A stretch of 64,000 bases of DNA from Mariprofundus ferrooxydans PV-1 (GTDB lineage Bacteria > Pseudomonadota > Zetaproteobacteria > Mariprofundales > Mariprofundaceae), in the NCBI RefSeq assembly GCF_000153765.1, contig NZ_DS022295.1, positions 93,828 through 157,827 of the forward strand. Direction: 5' to 3'. The number at the start of each line of letters is the position of its first letter. The first letter of the stretch is position 1. The position numbers were made by a program, and so were the translations under genes. The notes below the pieces were generated by a model, which was not told where the DNA came from, ran no database searches, and saw only the letters and a program-made list of their open reading frames with translations. Of this stretch, positions 61,624 to 64,000 are shown piece by piece.

Positions 61624-62808
61624 ATGGTATTGAAAGGTAAAATGGTGATCGGCCAATCCGGTGGTCCTACTTCTGTTATCAATCAGTCGCTGGTAGGCGC
61701 AATTATTGAAGCGCGTCAGCACGGTGAAATTACCGGTATCCTCGGCGCACATCACGGTATCGCCGGTATTATGAACGAGGACTTCATTGATCTGACGACC
61801 CAGAGTGATGAAGAGCTGGAGCGTGTGGCCAATACGCCGGCAGCAGGACTTGGGTCGGTACGCCTGAAGCCGGGCAAGGCAGAGTGCGAGCGCGTATTTG
61901 AAGTGTTCAAAAAACACGATGTGCGATTCTTCTTTTATATCGGCGGCAATGATTCGGCTGAAACGGCTCATATCATTGCTGAAATGGCCAGAGAAGCGAA
62001 CTACGACTTCTGTACCGTGCATATTCCCAAGACCATCGATAATGACCTGAGAGTAACCGACCACTGCCCCGGCTTTGCTTCGGCAGCCCGTTTTGTGGCG
62101 CTGGCCTTTATAGGTGACGATCGTGATAACGCCGCATTGTCGGGCATCAAGATCAATGTTGTCATGGGCCGCGATGCCGGTTTTCTGACAGCGGCTTCCG
62201 CACTGGCCAGGCAGGCAGAAGGCGATGGTCCGCATCTGATTTATGTGCCGGAGCGGGCATTTGATGTGGCCCGATTCCAGTCTGATGTGAAGGCGGTCGT
62301 GGCTAAATACGGCCGTTGTGTGGTGGCGGTATCTGAAGGTATTACCGATGCAGACGGGCACCCGGTGATGACCAGTGGTGAGCGTGACAGCCACGGTAAT
62401 CTGCAGCTTTCCGGAACCGGCGCGCTGGGTGACTTCCTCTCTACCAAGGTTAAGGAGGCTTATGCCGGTGAAAGCGTGCGCGTACGTGCCGATACCTTCG
62501 GTTATCTGCAGCGCAGTTTTCCGACTGTCGTATCCGAAGTGGATGCCAGCGAGGCACGCATGGTCGGCGCATTCGGCGTCAGTCAGGCTGTGGCTACTGG
62601 TGAACCGGGCTCCGTGGCTATTCGCCGCCTCTCCAGTGTTCCGTATAAGAGTGAATGTTTTATGACGCCGCTCTCAACGGTGGCCCGTGAAGCGACTTCT
62701 TTGAAGGATGAGTACATCAATGCCGAGAGTAATGATGTGACCGAGGCATGGCTTGATTACGTCAGGCCTCTGGTTGGCGATCTGCCGAAGATTGGTCGCC
62801 TCTTCTAA
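61624..62808 (+). CDS. pfp: 6-phosphofructokinase, probably pyrophosphate-dependent
   Basis: 394 residues. IGQSGGPTSVINQSL at the start, FYIGGNDSAETAHII (about 100-114) and IPKTIDNDLRVTDHCPGF (about 134-151, in parts). The GGND and PKTIDND combination is that of PPi-using or mixed-substrate enzymes; ATP-PFK has GGDGS and PGTIDND. It can work both ways between fructose-6-phosphate and fructose-1,6-bisphosphate. This suits an autotroph that mainly runs gluconeogenesis (inference). ATG 61624 has GGGAG upstream; the frame extends to 61543 without support. Confidence 0.92.
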   Translation: MVLKGKMVIGQSGGPTSVINQSLVGAIIEARQHGEITGILGAHHGIAGIMNEDFIDLTTQSDEELERVANTPAAGLGSVRLKPGKAECERVFEVFKKHDVRFFFYIGGNDSAETAHIIAEMAREANYDFCTVHIPKTIDNDLRVTDHCPGFASAARFVALAFIGDDRDNAALSGIKINVVMGRDAGFLTAASALARQAEGDGPHLIYVPERAFDVARFQSDVKAVVAKYGRCVVAVSEGITDADGHPVMTSGERDSHGNLQLSGTGALGDFLSTKVKEAYAGESVRVRADTFGYLQRSFPTVVSEVDASEARMVGAFGVSQAVATGEPGSVAIRRLSSVPYKSECFMTPLSTVAREATSLKDEYINAESNDVTEAWLDYVRPLVGDLPKIGRLF

Positions 62809-62832
62809 AGCTTAAGGTTCTACCTGCAAACC

Positions 62833-62867
62833 AAAAGAGCTGCCAGAAGGCAGCTCTTTTTTTGTTT
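62833..62867 (+). terminator. Rho-independent terminator of pfp
   Basis: AAAAGAGCTGCC/GGCAGCTCTTTT, 12 bp stem with AGAA loop and a long T tract. Confidence 0.96.
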
Positions 62868-62946
62868 TTTTAAACCCTGCGGGTTGATTTGGAACGTTGA
62901 ATATGTACCTTCCAGCTTCTTTCGAAACAGGTGATGGAGTATAGTG

Positions 62947-64000
62947 ATGAGCATTGAAGACCGGATTGCAGGATTCAGAACACGGCTGGAAGATTATAAC
63001 AGCCGACTGGACTCGATGCGGAGGTCACTTTGACGTTGATGCCAGAGAAGAAGAGCTGCGCGAGTTAAACGCCCGTATTGAAGATCCCACATTGTGGGAC
63101 AGGCCGGAAGAGGCCCAGAAACTGATGCAGGAAAAAACCCGCATAGAGCGGACCTTGCAAACCTTTCATAATTCGACTGAGGCGCTGGATGATGCGCTGA
63201 CACTGTTTGAGATGGGTGCGGAAGAGAGCGATCCCGATACCCAGATGGAAGCGGTAGAGACGCTCGATAGTGTGCAGGCTGAACTCGAGGCGCTGGAGCT
63301 GGCCCGTATGCTGGGTGGAGAAACAGATGCCGAGTCGGCATTTCTTGATATTAATGCCGGTTCCGGCGGTACCGAAGCGCAGGACTGGGCTGAGATGCTG
63401 CTGCGCATGTATCTACGCTGGGCTGAGCGTAAAGGCTTCAAAACCGAGTTGATGGAGTGTACGGCTGGCGAAGAGGCCGGCATCAAGTCCGCCACCGTAT
63501 CGATCAAGGGTGAGTATGCCTATGGCTTCCTGAAAGCCGAAGTCGGGGTTCACAGGCTGGTGCGCAAGTCGCCCTATGATTCAGGTAATCGCCGTCACAC
63601 CTCATTTGCTTCGGTATTTGCTTATCCGGATATTGAGAAAGATATTGAAATCGATATCGATCCGAGTGACGTACGTACCGATACCTATCGCGCCTCCGGC
63701 GCTGGTGGTCAGCACATCAATAAAACCGATTCGGCCGTTCGTTTGACGCATGTTCCGACCAATATTGTCGTGCAGTGTCAGAATGACCGCTCACAGCATA
63801 AAAACAGGGCTGCGGCCTGGAGCATGCTCAAGGCGCGTCTGTATGAGCATGAACTGAACCTGCGCAATGCCGAGAAACAGGAAATAGAAGATGGCAAGAC
63901 CGATATCGGCTGGGGCCATCAGATTCGCTCCTATGTGCTGGATCAGTCGCGCATCAAGGATCTCAGAACAGGTATGGAAACAGGCAATACGCAGGCCTTT
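62947..64000 (+). CDS. prfB: Peptide chain release factor 2, 3' end beyond window, programmed +1 frameshift
   Basis: Releases proteins at UGA and UAA. The first 28 codons from ATG 62947 end at an in-frame TGA (63031-63033) in the classic CTT TGA C site; shifting +1 continues with GAC GTT GAT GCC (from 63032) to the window end. The body matches RF2: acidic N-terminal helices, LDINAGSGGTEAQDWAEML, the peptidyl-transferase-site GAGGQHINKTDSAVRLTH, and DIGWGHQIRSYVLDQSRIKDLRTG. The codon-recognition tripeptide, normally SPF, reads SPY here (KSPYDSGNRRHTSF, codons near 63569-63577). Confidence 0.96.
63019..63034 (+). other. RF2 autoregulatory frameshift site
   Basis: CGG AGG TCA CTT TGA C: a Shine-Dalgarno-like GGAGG just upstream of the slippery CTT and a UGA followed by C. 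The internal SD starts about 2 nt nearer the usual E. coli arrangement of AGGGGG TAT CTT TGA C. Confidence 0.95.

Overview
The window is 64 kb of a Gram-negative chromosome of roughly 53% GC. It is densely coding, with many 1-8 nt gene overlaps. Gene content (two-step LPS core assembly, Tol-Pal, PPi-type phosphofructokinase, adenylylation-controlled glutamine synthetase, sigma54-type promoters) and the feel of the protein sequences suggest a Zetaproteobacterium of the Mariprofundus type. That placement is an inference from protein character, not from a marker gene comparison.

Layout. 1-4068: 3' part of glnA (glutamine synthetase) with a strong terminator, then glnE. 4174-7875: oxidative pentose-phosphate cluster zwf-gnd-pgl, in which zwf carries an extra C-terminal cyclic-nucleotide-binding domain. 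7895-8279: minus-strand tRNA-Gly, tRNA-Cys, tRNA-Gly. 8413-19759: a mixed region with PIN-PhoH ATPase, an outer-membrane barrel protein, a DNA glycosylase, a PilZ protein, a Na/K-ATPase-like P2C pump, a small basic protein, a kinase-like protein, RraA, small stress membrane proteins, the PA2778/PA2779 pair and a Crp/Fnr regulator. 19960-21710: a small AT-richer islet holding a cassette-like oxidoreductase gene flanked by attC-like half sites, a small lipoprotein and the ruins of a REP-associated transposase.

21713-38936: two large minus-strand cell-envelope operons (kdsB, rfaE1, wecE, an ArnT-like transferase, a WecD-like acetyltransferase, an ArnC-like transferase, several methyltransferases; then Trm112, LpxL, waaF, waaC, DUF3108, FkbM and three core glycosyltransferases) with lptF between them. 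39057-45710: Bax-inhibitor-1 and FxsA proteins, then a type IV pilin locus: two intact pilins each behind a consensus sigma54 promoter, a truncated pilin paralogue, a PglL-like pilin glycosyltransferase and an ABC transporter plus TPR-like protein resembling the Myxococcus pilGHI set.

45933-51291: DUF6164, two tandem UbiH-type hydroxylases, a lipoprotein, argB and a small membrane protein. 51527-56946: nitrogen locus torF-type porin, glnK, amtB under a sigma54 promoter, then an unrecognised protein and a second amt. 57022-61143: tolB-pal-cpoB followed directly by queE-queC; queE seems to begin at AUA. 61168-64000: thioredoxin-like ferredoxin, PPi-type phosphofructokinase and the 5' part of prfB with its programmed +1 frameshift and an unusual Ser-Pro-Tyr in place of the Ser-Pro-Phe stop-codon-recognition tripeptide.

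Recurring themes are nitrogen control (GS, GlnE, PII, two Amt, sigma54) and LPS/pilus surface building. The strongest candidates for something not routinely described are the pilin locus with its truncated paralogue, the zwf-cNMP fusion, the P2C pump and the dTDP-amino-sugar/undecaprenyl-phosphate module.
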